This document shows positions 30,629 to 40,662 of a DNA stretch of 64,000 nt, in pieces; position 1 is the stretch's first letter, and every line of letters begins with the position of its first letter. The DNA is from Kalmanozyma brasiliensis GHG001 (Eukaryota > Basidiomycota > Ustilaginomycetes > Ustilaginales), in assembly GCF_000497045.1 (NCBI RefSeq), contig NW_015961989.1, positions 682,001 to 746,000 of the forward strand, read 5' to 3'. A program made the translations under genes and the position numbers. The notes under the pieces were generated by a model. It had not been told where the DNA came from. It saw only the letters and a program-made list of their open reading frames with translations, and did no database searches.

Positions 30629-30844
30629 GCTTCCAATGTCTTGATTGCATGTACGCTTCCCGAAGAACAGCAGAGAGCTGCATCTGCAGCTGCGTTGGTC
30701 CCAGCGACGCAAGCGTGCGCTCAGCTGGCAAATCTCCAGTGGGCCTTCCACGATGAGCAAATGATAGCAATGTGATTTTGAGATTTCTCGCAAGGAATCT
30801 AGGATGTGTGCATGTGTGCGGGTCAGAGCTGGGAACGAGCCTGT

Positions 30845-32015
30845 TCACTTGTTCTCCTGCTCGACCTTGATCAAGAACTTTTCCAAGTCGAATGCTGGGT
30901 TCTCGGGATCCGTGACGACTGTTGCAGGAAATAAGGTGGAAGCAAGAGAGAGGAAGGGTCAGCATTGTGCTCGAGACTGCGTATGTATGACTGGCGGGCG
31001 ATTCTGGTGCGGGAGCGTGCGGCTGGAGCTGTTGCGCGCGGCGCATCAAAGCGTTTGGGGCAGATCAGGCTGAGGTGCCGGGACGACGTTGAGAGCCTTG
31101 CCCGTACCGACCCGATCGTCTACTGGGTCTAGATCGCGTCTGACCGGAAACAGAACGGTAACGGCAGCGAGCTCGTTCTCGGGGGATCCGCAGGCTGGCA
31201 TCGCTCTGGTGAGCGGTCGGCTCGTCCGAATGCCTCTCTACAGTCACATCGATGCTGAGTCGTCGTTCGTCTTGTGTGACGGAATTTCGTTCGATGCATC
31301 GTTGTGATGGTGCTGCAGTACCCGTCGCCCCGTATACTGCACGCTTCGTTGTCCGTCGGTTGCTGCTCCGCCGCCACTGATTGCCAGCCCTCCTGAGGCG
31401 TTGCGCCTATCTCACGCCGTCCAGCGCAATGTGCCTCGTCTGCGCTGCCCCTCCGGTGCTGAGAACGCCTGCTGTACGGAAGTCGGATGCCGAATCTGCG
31501 TCAAATACTCACTTCCAGAGTTGCTCTGCTGGGCGACAAGACGGTTCTTGTAAGCCTCCTTCGCCTTTTGGATGAGGTGCTCCTTGTGCTTGTACGCGGC
31601 GTGAGAAGCCTTAATGTCCTCCTTTGCCTGCAATGTCCTGCGGTGCAGAATGCCGTATCCAATGCCGCCGACGAGTGCCGAATAGCGGACCACCTGTGGT
31701 CAGGAACAATGCGATCAAAGTGGCATTGTTTTGTGGAGCGAATCAAGGTGTAGGCCAGCGGGTACGAGGAGCGTGCGGACCGTGTCGCGAAGCGTGTCGA
31801 TGTGGCGAGACAGGGGGCGTTCAGATACGAGGAAGGAAGCAAGAGCTCAAGTCAGTAAACTGGGAAGAGGAAGAGGCGACTTCCGGGACAGAGCAGATCA
31901 TGCGAGCATGGCAGAAAGTGTCGAGCAGCAGCATCTCTGCGCTAGTGGTATCGTGACCTGATCGCTGCGTATCCATGGATGCGACACCTACGTTCAAGAC
32001 TGGAGAGCTTGCCAT
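30845..32015 (-). CDS. ATP21: ATP synthase subunit e, three exons
   Basis: Spliced model complement(30845..30918, 31513..31693, 31992..32015), 92 residues. Exon 1 is eight codons (MASSPVLN) before GTAGGT. Exon 2 starts at a CCACAG acceptor with VVRYSALVGGIGYGILHRRT, carrying the GxxxG-type motif for dimer contacts in the inner membrane, and ends AAYKHKEHLIQKAKEAY...SNSG. Exon 3 gives IVTDPENPAFDLEKFLIKVE, the typical C-terminus. Both junctions keep phase and rebuild the family's expected ends, so the model is firm although intron 2 (594 nt) is long for this genome. Subunit e sits at the F-o dimer interface and shapes cristae. Yeast name TIM11/ATP21. Confidence 0.88.
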
Positions 32016-33000
32016 TGTGTATATGTGTGTGTCGACGGTGAACGACCGATCGGAAAGGATAGACCAAAGAATCGAAGGCTCGAGACGGGTGACCCGGATG
32101 AGACGCTGAGCACGAATGGAAGGGCTCGTTGAGACGTCGTGCGAATGAGAGTCGAGTAGGTGACGATAGAGGGTTGACCGGACGAGATCAAGAAGGGTGT
32201 GGGGACGATCAAGGGTCGAACGATCCTAAGCTTTGACAAATTGGCCACGGTTGAGAACATCAGCTTCGCAGAGCCAAACTCCAATTCTGAGAGAGGCAGG
32301 TCCGCTCCCGGTTCAGCTCGCAGCTTGATTTCTTCTTGGGATTCGCCTATTCTTTCCGGTATTCCTGCAGGCGGGAATACCAAATTTCAATTCTCGACCG
32401 TCAGCTTCCTATGCGTTTCAATTCAAATTGGCGGACAATCTTCCAGCGCAAATTTCTCAAAATGTCAGATCCTCGAAGAGGACAATCTGAAAAACGGAGG
32501 TTGTTAGAGCGAGGTCAAACACCTCGAGTCGATTCGAGCTGCGGCGTCCTCCCATCAGCTTCAAGGTTGCATGCCTCAACCAGAGGTGTCGTTGCTTGCC
32601 GTCTTCGTCTGCCGTTGGCGCCTTTGCATACGCTTGCATCATGATAACCTTATGGATGTCTTGTTGATAGGCTGTTGAGCAACGAATCAGGCTTTCTGCC
32701 TGAGAGAGACTTTCTCCTGATCACCAAAGTGCGTCCAAGAAGAAAGTGCCCCGCTTAGACGACGATTTTCAGCGAAAAAGGTCAGACGGCCGAGAGGGAA
32801 ATATGCAGGCGGCTCAGCCTGCTCGCGCGAAGAAGCACACAGTCGACGGCAGAAGAGCAAGAAGCTCACACGCTCACTCCAGGCTTGGTTGCGCATAGAT
32901 CGTCTTGATCGTCGATTCCTTTACGGCACTCCCACCATATCATCTAGCTACCTTCTCGTTCGGTCTCCCGTTTCCTCTTTCCGCAGACCTTCACTTCATC
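32016..33000. other. Divergent promoter, ATP synthase e and EGD1 (1 kb)
   Basis: No gene seen. It contains an 8-bp inverted repeat (GGTATTCC / GGAATACC) at 32358-32381 and an AT-rich core near 32270-32480. CT-rich tracts near 32960-32990 directly precede the EGD1 start. Confidence 0.5.
32358..32381. repeat. Perfect inverted repeat in a divergent promoter
   Basis: GGTATTCC and GGAATACC, 8-bp arms around an 8-nt GC-rich spacer. It could be a dimeric transcription-factor site or a small cruciform; no factor is assigned. Confidence 0.6.
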
Positions 33001-34306
33001 ATGGTTCTCAACCAGGAAAAGCTCGCAAAGCTCCAGGCTGCCAGCCGAACCGGTACGTTTCCAGCTCGACTTTTCGATCCGCTGCAACGAGGAGTTTCGC
33101 AACATTGCTGCCTTGTCCCGATCGATATCGACGGCGTCCTCGATCTGCCGCGCTTCAGATAGCTCCGAGGTAATGAATGGGAGCATCTTTACTGACTGAA
33201 TCTCGTTTGACTGTTTCACGCACCTACCACCTGGACCGACCTGACTTTGCTGCGGACCTGCTCGTTCTATATTCGCCGATGCACTCGCCTCGACCCATCT
33301 CGCCGCACCGACCTCGAACTGCACCCGCACGCACCATCTTGGACCGCTCACGCATCGATGCGCACATCTACCTCGATTCGCCATGCCCATAGGCGGCAAG
33401 GGTACCCCCCGTCGTAAGATGGCACCCAAGGCCAAGGGACCCGGTGGTGAGGACCCTAAGCTCCAGGCCGCCCTCAAGAAGCTCCAGGTGGAGCCCGTCT
33501 CTGGCATCGAGGAGGTCAACATGTTCAAGGAGGACGGCAACGTTCTTCACTTCTCCGCTCCTAAGGGTGAGTTTCGGTTGCAGGCGGTAAATTGATGTCT
33601 CGTCTCGAGCACGCAAAAGATTGGCAGGGACGCTTTCCATCGACGATGAGGCAGAGGGTGGTGCAGCACATTATAAGTAGCTGGTACGCGCGGCGGAGTT
33701 GATAGGTTGTTGAGGACGCAAAGGCACCATGTCGACCGCTCAGTCGCAGAAGAGCCTGGCACGCGACGCTCAAAGTTGGTAAAAGCGCTCGCGAGAGGGC
33801 TCTCGGATCACCGAGCAGGAAAGAGTCCGATGCGTTGCTCAACGAACAACACTTTTGGAAGCGATGCACGCAAAGCAGGTCTCGATAGGAAGGGGTTAGC
33901 GACCGGCCGTCCAAAATCCTACTCGCACCTCGCCTTCTCCGCCGCTCGAGACGAAGCATCCTGTGACATGCCGGACGACACATATTGATATCCTCTTCAT
34001 CTCCATCTCCTTCCCTATGGCACAGTCCACGGTCTTCAGTCCAGCAACACCTTTGCAGTGTACGGCAACGGTGTCGACAAGGAGCTCACCGAGCTTGTGC
34101 CCGGTATTCTGAACCAGCTCGGTCCCGATTCGCTCGCCTCGTTGCGCAAGCTCGCCGAGTCGTACCAGGCCATGAACGCCCAGCACGCCGCCTCGCAAGC
34201 CGCCGCCGGTGGTGCCGCCACCAAGGACGACGACGACGTCCCCGACGTTGTGGAGAACTTTGACGAGGCCGACAAGAAGGAGACCGAGGTCGACAAGCTG
34301 GACTAA
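33001..34306 (+). CDS. EGD1: Nascent polypeptide-associated complex subunit beta, three exons
   Basis: Spliced model 33001..33052, 33393..33566, 34026..34306, 168 residues. Exon 1 [17 protein letters not shown] splits a Gly codon at GTACGT; exon 2 restores [13 protein letters not shown], the ribosome-binding basic motif, and runs through [21 protein letters not shown] and [14 protein letters not shown]; exon 3 gives [15 protein letters not shown] and [23 protein letters not shown]. The NAC domain is complete. The C-terminus is acidic ([19 protein letters not shown]). The protein binds ribosomes near the exit tunnel with NAC alpha and shields nascent chains. Introns of 340 and 459 nt are long compared with others here. 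Confidence 0.94.
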
Positions 34307-34606
34307 GCGCATTCACCTTATTGCATTTTGTACTATCCAGGTCGGTATCCTGCGTCATGCTTGACAAGGATTCAGACGAGGGAGCAATTAGGCTCTCTTA
34401 TTTCACACCCAAAATGACACACTCTTGTTGTACAAGGCTCCATTTGCGTCGGTCGCAGGACCGCATTTTCTGAGCTCACTGCTGCTCATTCTGCACTACG
34501 ACTGCCATCGCAGTCAGGCTGAACGGCTTCTATTACGAGACGATATTGGACACATGAAATCTTCACACGATCGTCTTAGAGGCAGTGATCGTCTCCGACT
34601 GGTTCC
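34307..34606. other. Convergent 3' region, EGD1 and GST
   Basis: Holds the 3' ends of EGD1 (+) and the glutathione transferase (-); nothing else seen. Confidence 0.5.
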
Positions 34607-35311
34607 TCATTCGATGAGGGCAAACTTGTGCGTAGCGCCCTTCTGCAGCGCCTTCTGGTAGCTGGGCAGCTTGGCGAGCCCCTTGAGCCAGGCCACTGTG
34701 TTGGGCCAGTCCTCCTTCTTCTTGCCCTCGTTCGTGATCCCGGTGTCCATCCAGAAGGTGTACTCCGCCGAGAAGGCGCACATGACATCTGCGGCGGTGA
34801 GTCTTCCTCCGACCAGATATCCTCCTGCGCCCTGCTTCGCCAGTGCGGACTCGAGCAAGTTGAGGTTGTTCTGAATATTGCCGCTCATCTTGGTCTCGAT
34901 GTTCTTCGCTGTCGCATCATCGGCAAACCAGCGGGGGTAGATAGCCGCGAGGGTGTGAACCATCATACCTTCGCTGAATGAGATCCATGCTTCGATGTCG
35001 CCTCGTTCCTGCCAGTTCCCCTCGGCGCCAAGCAGGTCGGTGCGCCCCCGTTGCGGGCCGTAGCGCTCAATGAGGTACTTGACCAACGCCGCTGACTCGC
35101 CGAGCGACACATCACCGTCCACGAGGTAGGGAGACTTGCCAAGTGGGTTGTTGGATTCCGACTTGAGCTCTGGAACAGCCCGCTTGCCCTCGATGCGAGC
35201 ATAGTGCTTGAGCGTATACGGCAGCTCGAGCTCTTCCAGCAGCCAGGCTACGCGGAATGCGCGCGAGTTTTCCAGGAAGTACAGCGTTCGGTTCGAAGTT
35301 TCGGTAGACAT
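34607..35311 (-). CDS. Glutathione S-transferase
   Basis: A 234-residue protein from the ATG at 35311 (MSTETSNRTLYFLENSRAFR); in-frame codons upstream look non-coding. The N-terminal thioredoxin fold has YFLENSRAFRVAWLLEELEL, NPLGKSPYLVDG (cis-proline region) and LGESAALVKYLIERYG, as in fungal GSTs related to yeast Gtt1 and S. pombe Gst3. The C-terminal helical domain includes GDIEAWISFSEGMM and GGRLTAADVMCAF, where TAAD is the N-capping box. Predicted to conjugate or reduce electrophiles with glutathione in the cytosol. Residue choice for catalysis (Ser/Tyr) is unclear: S10-R12 may take the catalytic place. Confidence 0.88.
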   Translation of the reverse strand: MSTETSNRTLYFLENSRAFRVAWLLEELELPYTLKHYARIEGKRAVPELKSESNNPLGKSPYLVDGDVSLGESAALVKYLIERYGPQRGRTDLLGAEGNWQERGDIEAWISFSEGMMVHTLAAIYPRWFADDATAKNIETKMSGNIQNNLNLLESALAKQGAGGYLVGGRLTAADVMCAFSAEYTFWMDTGITNEGKKKEDWPNTVAWLKGLAKLPSYQKALQKGATHKFALIE

Positions 35312-35905
35312 CTTGCGATTTCGTCGATTCCTAGCGTACTGATGGTGATGGCGATGATGACGGGAGAGAGGTTGAGATGGACGGTCAATCAATGCGCTGG
35401 TCTCAAGGGTGCCTGGTGGATGCTGCAGCTGGAAGATCGAGTCGCCGAACCGGGTCTGGACAGTGCGGGGAAGCCATCGCGTCTTATTTACGAAGATCGC
35501 CCTTTGCACACCCGACAAATGTCCCTCATAGCTTTCACTGGCCACGGCTCATTCCCGCACACCAAACGTGCACACACAGGCCGCTCAATCGATGAGCCTT
35601 CCGGAGAGGCCTCGAGCACACCCCTCCAGCTCAAAGACCGTATCAGATAAGGCCAAGCTAGCCCGATATGGTCGATCAGATCGGGTCGGGCAGCAGAAGC
35701 ATGGCCGCAATAGGAAGGACTCGGCTTGCTGAATCGTCGCAGGCAAGAGCTAAGCTGCCTGAGGGCGCCTGGAGTAGCTCGAGATCCACATGCACGCGCG
35801 CAGGGGCATTAGCCGCCAGAGAGCTTACACAGGCGAAAGATGAAGATGCAGGTTTGTCTTCCATGTCTGTATTTACAATGGGACCGTCTGTGGTGCGATT
35901 CGCGC
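35312..35905. other. Intergenic, GST promoter and RIB4 3' region
   Basis: Both neighbours are on the minus strand. No gene or repeat recognised. Confidence 0.5.
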
Positions 35906-36636
35906 TCAAGCGAGCTTGCCTTCGGCCCATCGGTTGGTCTTGAGAGCCATTCTGTGAGATCAATGACGAGGTCGATGGAAAAAGAGTGGTCAGCGAACAG
36001 GTCTCTAGCAGCTGCAATCGTCACAGCGTTGCTCTTTCGAAGCATAGATACGTACTCGACCGAAGCGGATCCCCAATCCAGACCGTGGTTGTGGCCCTTG
36101 TTGGCACCCCTTCCGACACCGCTCCTCTCGAGCGCCTGATCCTCGGTCAGGGCGGTGAGAACACCCAGAATGACGGGCACGCCCGTATCCAGCCCAATAC
36201 GCATCAATCCGGAGCAGCAAGACTCTGAGATGTACTCAAAGTGCATGGTCGAACCCTTGATCAGCACGCCGATGCCAATCACCGCATCGAGCGCCGCCTT
36301 GCTCTTCCCCGCCGACCCGGTCGTCGGAGTCGCAGGCTTGCTGTTGTCATCCAGCAACGATGTAGCGCCCATCAGATCGGAGACATTCGAAGAGGCCTGC
36401 ACCTGCGAGGCCGAGATGAGACGCGAGACACCGAAAGGCAGCTCCCACGAGCCGGGCACGCTCTCGATGACAATGTTCTCGGGCTTGACGCCTGCCTTGG
36501 TGATGCTCTCGACGCAGCCTTTGACGAGAGGGGTGATGCACTCTTCGTTCCATCGCGCGTGGACGATACCGATGCGCAAGTTTTCGGCGCCTGGGAAGGA
36601 GGTGGGCGCCGGAGCGGGGCCTTTGATGCTTGCCAT
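35906..36636 (-). CDS. RIB4: 6,7-dimethyl-8-ribityllumazine synthase, two exons
   Basis: Spliced model complement(35906..35951, 36056..36636), 208 residues. The unspliced frame runs past GSASVE into unrelated sequence; removing a 104-nt GTACGT...CTCACAG intron joins SVE to MALKTNRWAEGKLA, the canonical lumazine synthase end. Seen: GIVHARWNEECITPLVKG, ESVPGSWELPFGVSRL, GIGVLIKGSTMHFEYIS, GVPVILGVLTALTEDQALERSG and NHGLDWGSASVE. It catalyses the penultimate step of riboflavin synthesis. A ~35-residue Ser/Asp-rich insertion (SASQVQASSN ... TTGSAGKSK) interrupts the core between PFGVSRL and ALDAVIGIG, seen in several fungi. It shares a 379-bp divergent promoter with the next gene. Confidence 0.93.
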
Positions 36637-37015
36637 TGTCGCTGTTGCTGTGAAGGGTGTTGAGATGCTAGCGTGGTGGGTCTGCTGATGAGGTTGAAGG
36701 TCGAAAGGAACGAGCACAGCCTCGAAGCTGAAGTGCTAAGTCCGTGCGTGGCTAAGGAGAGCATGAAAGCGTGAGGTGAGCGCCCTTTTTCGAGTTCTAA
36801 TTCGCAGATCTGCTTGTGATCGAGCTGTCACCATTCCCGATCCAGTCTCGCTCTCGCCAGGCCAAGACCGGAAGTCGCAAGTCGATAGCCGACACAACCG
36901 GATCACTTTCTTCGCTTCTTTTTGCCCCGCTACCGTGATCTGTGCCCTGCTCACGATTGCTCATCTTGCCCTTTCCTCGCCTTGGTTCTCGACCATTGCC
37001 CTCCACCTTCTCGAC
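36637..37015. other. Divergent promoter, RIB4 and HIBCH-like gene
   Basis: A 379-bp region shared by two divergent genes. No TATA box or repeat stood out. Confidence 0.5.
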
Positions 37016-38854
37016 ATGAGGACGTCCGCTCTCCTTCGCAAGTCTACCTCCCTCCTTGCACGATCTACGCTAGCCACTCCATCGACAGCAGCAGCCCGCG
37101 TCGCACCTGCCCTCCCTGCCCTCGTCGCCGGCACCATGTCCAACCGACGCGCCAACAACAGGCTCAACCAGGTCTCTCGTCAACTCACTTCTTCCCGTCC
37201 AGTCGTGATGAGTGCTTCCGCTCCCAACCGTGCTTCAGCAGCCTCGTCCACCGTGTCCACCAACGCAAATGACGACAAGCTCGTCAAGCTTCTCTCCGAA
37301 GGCGGTCTGCGCACCATCCTCCTCAACCGCGAAAAGGCACTCAACGCCCTCAACCAGGAGATGGTCGACCTCATCGACGCCGCTCTCGACGAGTGCATCC
37401 GCTCGTCCACCTGCAATGTCATCCTCCTCCGCGGCACCGGTCGTGCTCTCTGCTCGGGTGGAGACGTGCTGGCTGTCGTCAAGGCGGCCGACTCCAAAGA
37501 TGCCGCGACACGCAACACCGCCCTCGACTTTTTCCGCTCCGAGTTTCAGCTCGACTACAAGATCGCTCGCCTTGGTGAAGCTGCCAACGCCCACAGCGCC
37601 GGTCAGGGCGCCGAGGACGCACGCACCCTCGCCAAGTCCAAAGGAGGCGACTTCAAGAAGCCCAAGACCTTTGTCGCCGTCATGGACGGCATCACCATGG
37701 GCGGCGGTGTCGGTCTGTCCGTGCACGCACCCTTCCGTATCGCCACCGAGCGAACGATGTTTGCCATGCCGGAGACCGGCATCGGCTATTTCCCAGATGT
37801 CGGTGTCACGCGTGTGCTCGCCCGTCTCGACGGCAGGATCGGCCAGTACCTCGGTATGACCGGCGCCCGCATCAGCGGTGAGGAGGCCTACCTCGTCGGT
37901 CTCGCTACGCACTACATTCCCTCGTCGAGCATCGACACGGTCGCTCACCGTCTCAGCACCCTCCCTGCCGAATCGGCGCTCAACCCGTCCCTCGTCTCGT
38001 CCGCCCTGCAGGAGTTCTCGTCCGACCCGCTCGCCGCCAAGGATACGCTCGCCAAATCCGCCTTCTTCGGCGACCGTCGCATCGCCCTCGACTACGTCTT
38101 TGGTCAGCTCTCGTGCGAATCCATCTCCAGCTCGCTCGAAGAGATCGCGGCCGGTAAGGCCGACTCACAGGCTGCGTCCGAACTTGCCCAGCTCGGCCTC
38201 TCGTCGCTGACACCAGAGGTGCAGCAGTGGGCAACGCAAACGCTCAAGGATTTGAAGACGAAGTCGCCGCGCTCGCTCAAGATCACCCACCAGGCCATCC
38301 TGGAGGCGCGCCGATTTGACGTGGAGGAGGCCTTCCGATTCGATATGCGCCTCGCTGCTGCGTTTTGCGATCTCTCGATCGGCAGGGACTTTTATAGCGG
38401 CGTGACGCACGTTCTTGAGAAAGACGCCCAGGGTAAGCGCAGGACCGGAATTGCGGATTGGGACCCACCCTCGCTCGAAGAGGTCAAGGACGCCACGATT
38501 CGAGCACAGTTCTTCAGCGATGCAGAGACGGCCAAGCGCGCAGGGTTGAAGATGGACGTGCCCGCTCTCGAGGCTGTTCCCGAGCCACCGACGAGTAAGG
38601 AGGCGAGGCAAGCAAGAGACAGTCTGTTGCGAGGAAAAGGTCCGCTCAAGTGGGAACAGAGCCACAACGTCTTTGCGCTGCCCAGCGAGGCCGAGTGCGC
38701 GGCGCTGTTGGAGGGATCCCACCCCGCAGCGGCCGCCGTCAAGCCGGATACAAGCGAGCTGGTGGAGTGCTTGAAGAGGCATAAGGGCAGTCTGCCCGGG
38801 TTGGAGTTCAAGGTGCTTGACTGGGTCAAGAGGCAGGAGAGGCGTCGGGTGTGA
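37016..38854 (+). CDS. EHD3: 3-hydroxyisobutyryl-CoA hydrolase, mitochondrial
   Basis: A 612-residue protein. The ATG at 37016 gives a presequence (MRTSALLRKSTSLLARSTLA); upstream in-frame codons look like leader. The crotonase/HIBCH domain runs about 85-440: TILLNREKALNALNQEM, LLRGTGRALCSGGDVL, DGITMGGGVGLSVHAPFRI (oxyanion-hole glycines), ETGIGYFPDVGVTRVLARL and GARISGEEAYLVGLATHYIP. The helical C-terminal region with EARRFDVEEAFRFDMRLAAA and DFYSGVTHVLEKD also fits. Such enzymes act in valine catabolism, releasing 3-hydroxyisobutyrate. It is longer than the ~380-500 residues of most homologues because of its leader and a ~120-residue C-terminal extension with Lys/Glu-rich helices; the extension could reflect a mitoribosome-associated form, as proposed for yeast Ehd3. 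Confidence 0.9.
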   Translation: MRTSALLRKSTSLLARSTLATPSTAAARVAPALPALVAGTMSNRRANNRLNQVSRQLTSSRPVVMSASAPNRASAASSTVSTNANDDKLVKLLSEGGLRTILLNREKALNALNQEMVDLIDAALDECIRSSTCNVILLRGTGRALCSGGDVLAVVKAADSKDAATRNTALDFFRSEFQLDYKIARLGEAANAHSAGQGAEDARTLAKSKGGDFKKPKTFVAVMDGITMGGGVGLSVHAPFRIATERTMFAMPETGIGYFPDVGVTRVLARLDGRIGQYLGMTGARISGEEAYLVGLATHYIPSSSIDTVAHRLSTLPAESALNPSLVSSALQEFSSDPLAAKDTLAKSAFFGDRRIALDYVFGQLSCESISSSLEEIAAGKADSQAASELAQLGLSSLTPEVQQWATQTLKDLKTKSPRSLKITHQAILEARRFDVEEAFRFDMRLAAAFCDLSIGRDFYSGVTHVLEKDAQGKRRTGIADWDPPSLEEVKDATIRAQFFSDAETAKRAGLKMDVPALEAVPEPPTSKEARQARDSLLRGKGPLKWEQSHNVFALPSEAECAALLEGSHPAAAAVKPDTSELVECLKRHKGSLPGLEFKVLDWVKRQERRRV

Positions 38855-39000
38855 GGACTGGAAGAGGAATGGCATTGATGTGATGTCGATCATTTTTCAC
38901 GAGAATGAACTTTAGCATAGTAGATCCCATTGCGCCAACACAGAGAAGGCATCGGACGCCGCCGCCACTTGACTGTCGGGAGATCGATGGTGTTTGTTGC

Positions 39001-39558
39001 TCAGATGTGCGTCAAGCGACACACGGTGATGACTCGCAGGTAAGCCTCCCAATGAGCCTCAGCGGTTTCGCGGGTCAGCAAGTACTTGCGCCTGACGTCT
39101 CGAGGAAGGTTGAGCGTTTCGAACTGCATGATGCCTGCCATGGCGTTTGGGTTATCTATGGCGAGATCGCGGATGCGGTTCATCTCGGCGAGGTATCGGC
39201 GGGCGGTCTCCTCACCCAAGTCGGCGATCATCGCTGGTTCGAGGCCACGGCTGGCCGGCATGGCGTATTCGATCACGGCGCGAATCATCAAAGTGATTGG
39301 CAATCCGTTCGGGTCGGAACCACGCTTCATTCGCTCAAAGGCTTCGTTGCGGGTGCAGTTAAAGTGCTGACGCGTCCACTCGGTCACAAACGCGATGAAG
39401 GGCTCGGCAGTGTTGACGATCGAGTGGTCGATGCGAAAGTGTCGACGTTCCTCTTCGGTCAGTTCGTCGACGAGCAAGCGCAGCTGAATTAGACGTTCCT
39501 CTGGCCCGGCGGCTCCGGCGGGCTGCGTAGAATCAGACGCGGCTTCACGTCGAGCCAT
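39001..39558 (-). CDS. Unrecognised small protein, family member B
   Basis: A 185-residue protein from the ATG at 39558 (MARREAASDSTQPAG). It aligns without gaps over about 130 residues with member A (29906-30628): SIVNTAEPFIAFVTEWTRQ, CTRNEAFERMKRG, MIADLGEETARRYLAEM, ETLNLPRDVRRKYLLT, HWEAYLRVI; by eye over half of positions are identical. It stops eleven residues after ARLRVI-type sequence and lacks the ~50-residue tail of A. No signal peptide, membrane span or known motif. Convergent with EHD3. Function unknown. Lying beside a decayed relative and a tRNA cluster, it looks like part of a locally duplicating family. Confidence 0.78.
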   Translation of the reverse strand: MARREAASDSTQPAGAAGPEERLIQLRLLVDELTEEERRHFRIDHSIVNTAEPFIAFVTEWTRQHFNCTRNEAFERMKRGSDPNGLPITLMIRAVIEYAMPASRGLEPAMIADLGEETARRYLAEMNRIRDLAIDNPNAMAGIMQFETLNLPRDVRRKYLLTRETAEAHWEAYLRVITVCRLTHI

Positions 39559-40078
39559 GTTGAGAGCTCGGGAAGGCGGAGGAGACAAATCGGCGGGGAA
39601 GAATAATGTTGAAGAAGGGAGAGATTTGGCACACGCCGAAGAAAGAAGAGAAGTTGGTGATGGGAGGGAAGAAAGGAGCAGAGCGCAAGACTCAGTTGAT
39701 TTGGCGAAGATTGGTGTGATGTGACTTCAGAGAGGGGCTGGAGATTTCAGCGCAAGTCTTGGGATGATTCTGTCACACGCCTGGCGACAGTGCTAAGATG
39801 CCCAGATGCGCAGCGCACCAAGAGGCTCTGGCAAACTTTGACAGTGGTGGGTGCCGTGCGCTTGCTGCTCAGCTGCACAGGGTGGCCTGCGCTCATCCAT
39901 TTCATTTCAGAACCTTATCCTCTTTCGAGAGTGTCGCGTTTGTTGCCTGTAGAAACACATCGCAATGCATGCATATCGGCAAAATGGCGGTTTTGCTCAT
40001 GATCGTCACCGTCACCGTGATTGCAATGGTTCGTACCTGTGTGGCCCCTCTTCACCAAGCCCCTTGATCAGACCTTCA
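39559..40078. other. Promoter region of family member B
   Basis: Upstream of member B. Bases 39570-39720 are purine-rich on +. Nothing else recognised. Confidence 0.45.
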
Positions 40079-40309
40079 TCAAACCAGGATGATGTCGCGG
40101 TCGTTTTTGATGGCATTATCCACAGAAGCAATATGGATCTCCGGAATAGGCACTCTGTCAGGATCAGAGCCAGTCTGGAGGCGCTGTAGAGCCCCGGTCA
40201 TTGCATTGCAGTGGAATCTGAGAGCCTTCCGTCTTGCAGGTGCACCAGACTCACACCCCTGAGACCCTGGTTGTTGCGGCACGGGGACAAGGAGTGGCTC
40301 GAATGCCAC
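40079..40309 (-). pseudogene. Decayed copy of the A/B family (member C)
   Basis: A 76-codon open stretch on the minus strand contains RFHCNAMTGALQRLQTGSDP followed by DRVPIPE. This matches member B's HFNCTRNEAFERMKRGSDP-NGLPIT by position and residue pattern (F-x-C, A-[FL]-x-R-[ML], G-S-D-P, P-I). FEPLLVPV just before it may match AEPFIAFV. An in-frame stop (TAA) lies two codons upstream, the frame ends soon after, and no MIADLG or KYLLT block follows, so it looks like a truncated relic. The match is short and was found by eye; a diverged functional exon cannot be excluded. Confidence 0.5.
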
Positions 40310-40628
40310 ATCTTAACCAACACAGGACGATACGACAAAAAATAGCAGAAGTCCGATATGGATAGGCCGGCACGAACAACGCCTACTTCGGCTTCACTGT
40401 TCGCTAGTTTCATGGCAAGGATCGTCGACGGCTCACCAGTGCGCTCCCGAATCGAGCACATCGCAATTCGGTTCAATGGCTTCTCATCCTCGGACTCTGG
40501 CGCGATGTGTTCCAAAACGGGCCCGAGCTGCGCCACCTTCTGTCGGAAGATCCGGCTATACAGGCACGAAGCTCAATACGCAAGAACACGATGCTCAAGA
40601 TCAAGGCCAACAAGAAGACGGGCCGACA

Positions 40629-40646
40629 TCATATCAAAGTCGTCTC
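40629..40646 (+). repeat. 18-bp direct repeat flanking tRNA-Gly, copy 1
   Basis: TCATATCAAAGTCGTCTC is identical to 40746-40763; the two copies bracket the tRNA-Gly(TCC) gene. Confidence 0.85.
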
Positions 40647-40653
40647 TCAAAGC

Positions 40654-40658
40654 AAAAA
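40654..40658 (-). terminator. RNA polymerase III terminator
   Basis: A run of five T on the minus strand, 4 nt after the tRNA-Gly discriminator base. Confidence 0.7.
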
Positions 40659-40662
40659 GCTA

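Noticed and set aside
33053..34025. snoRNA in EGD1 introns
   Set aside because: Introns are long, but no convincing paired C and D boxes with terminal stem could be found by eye.
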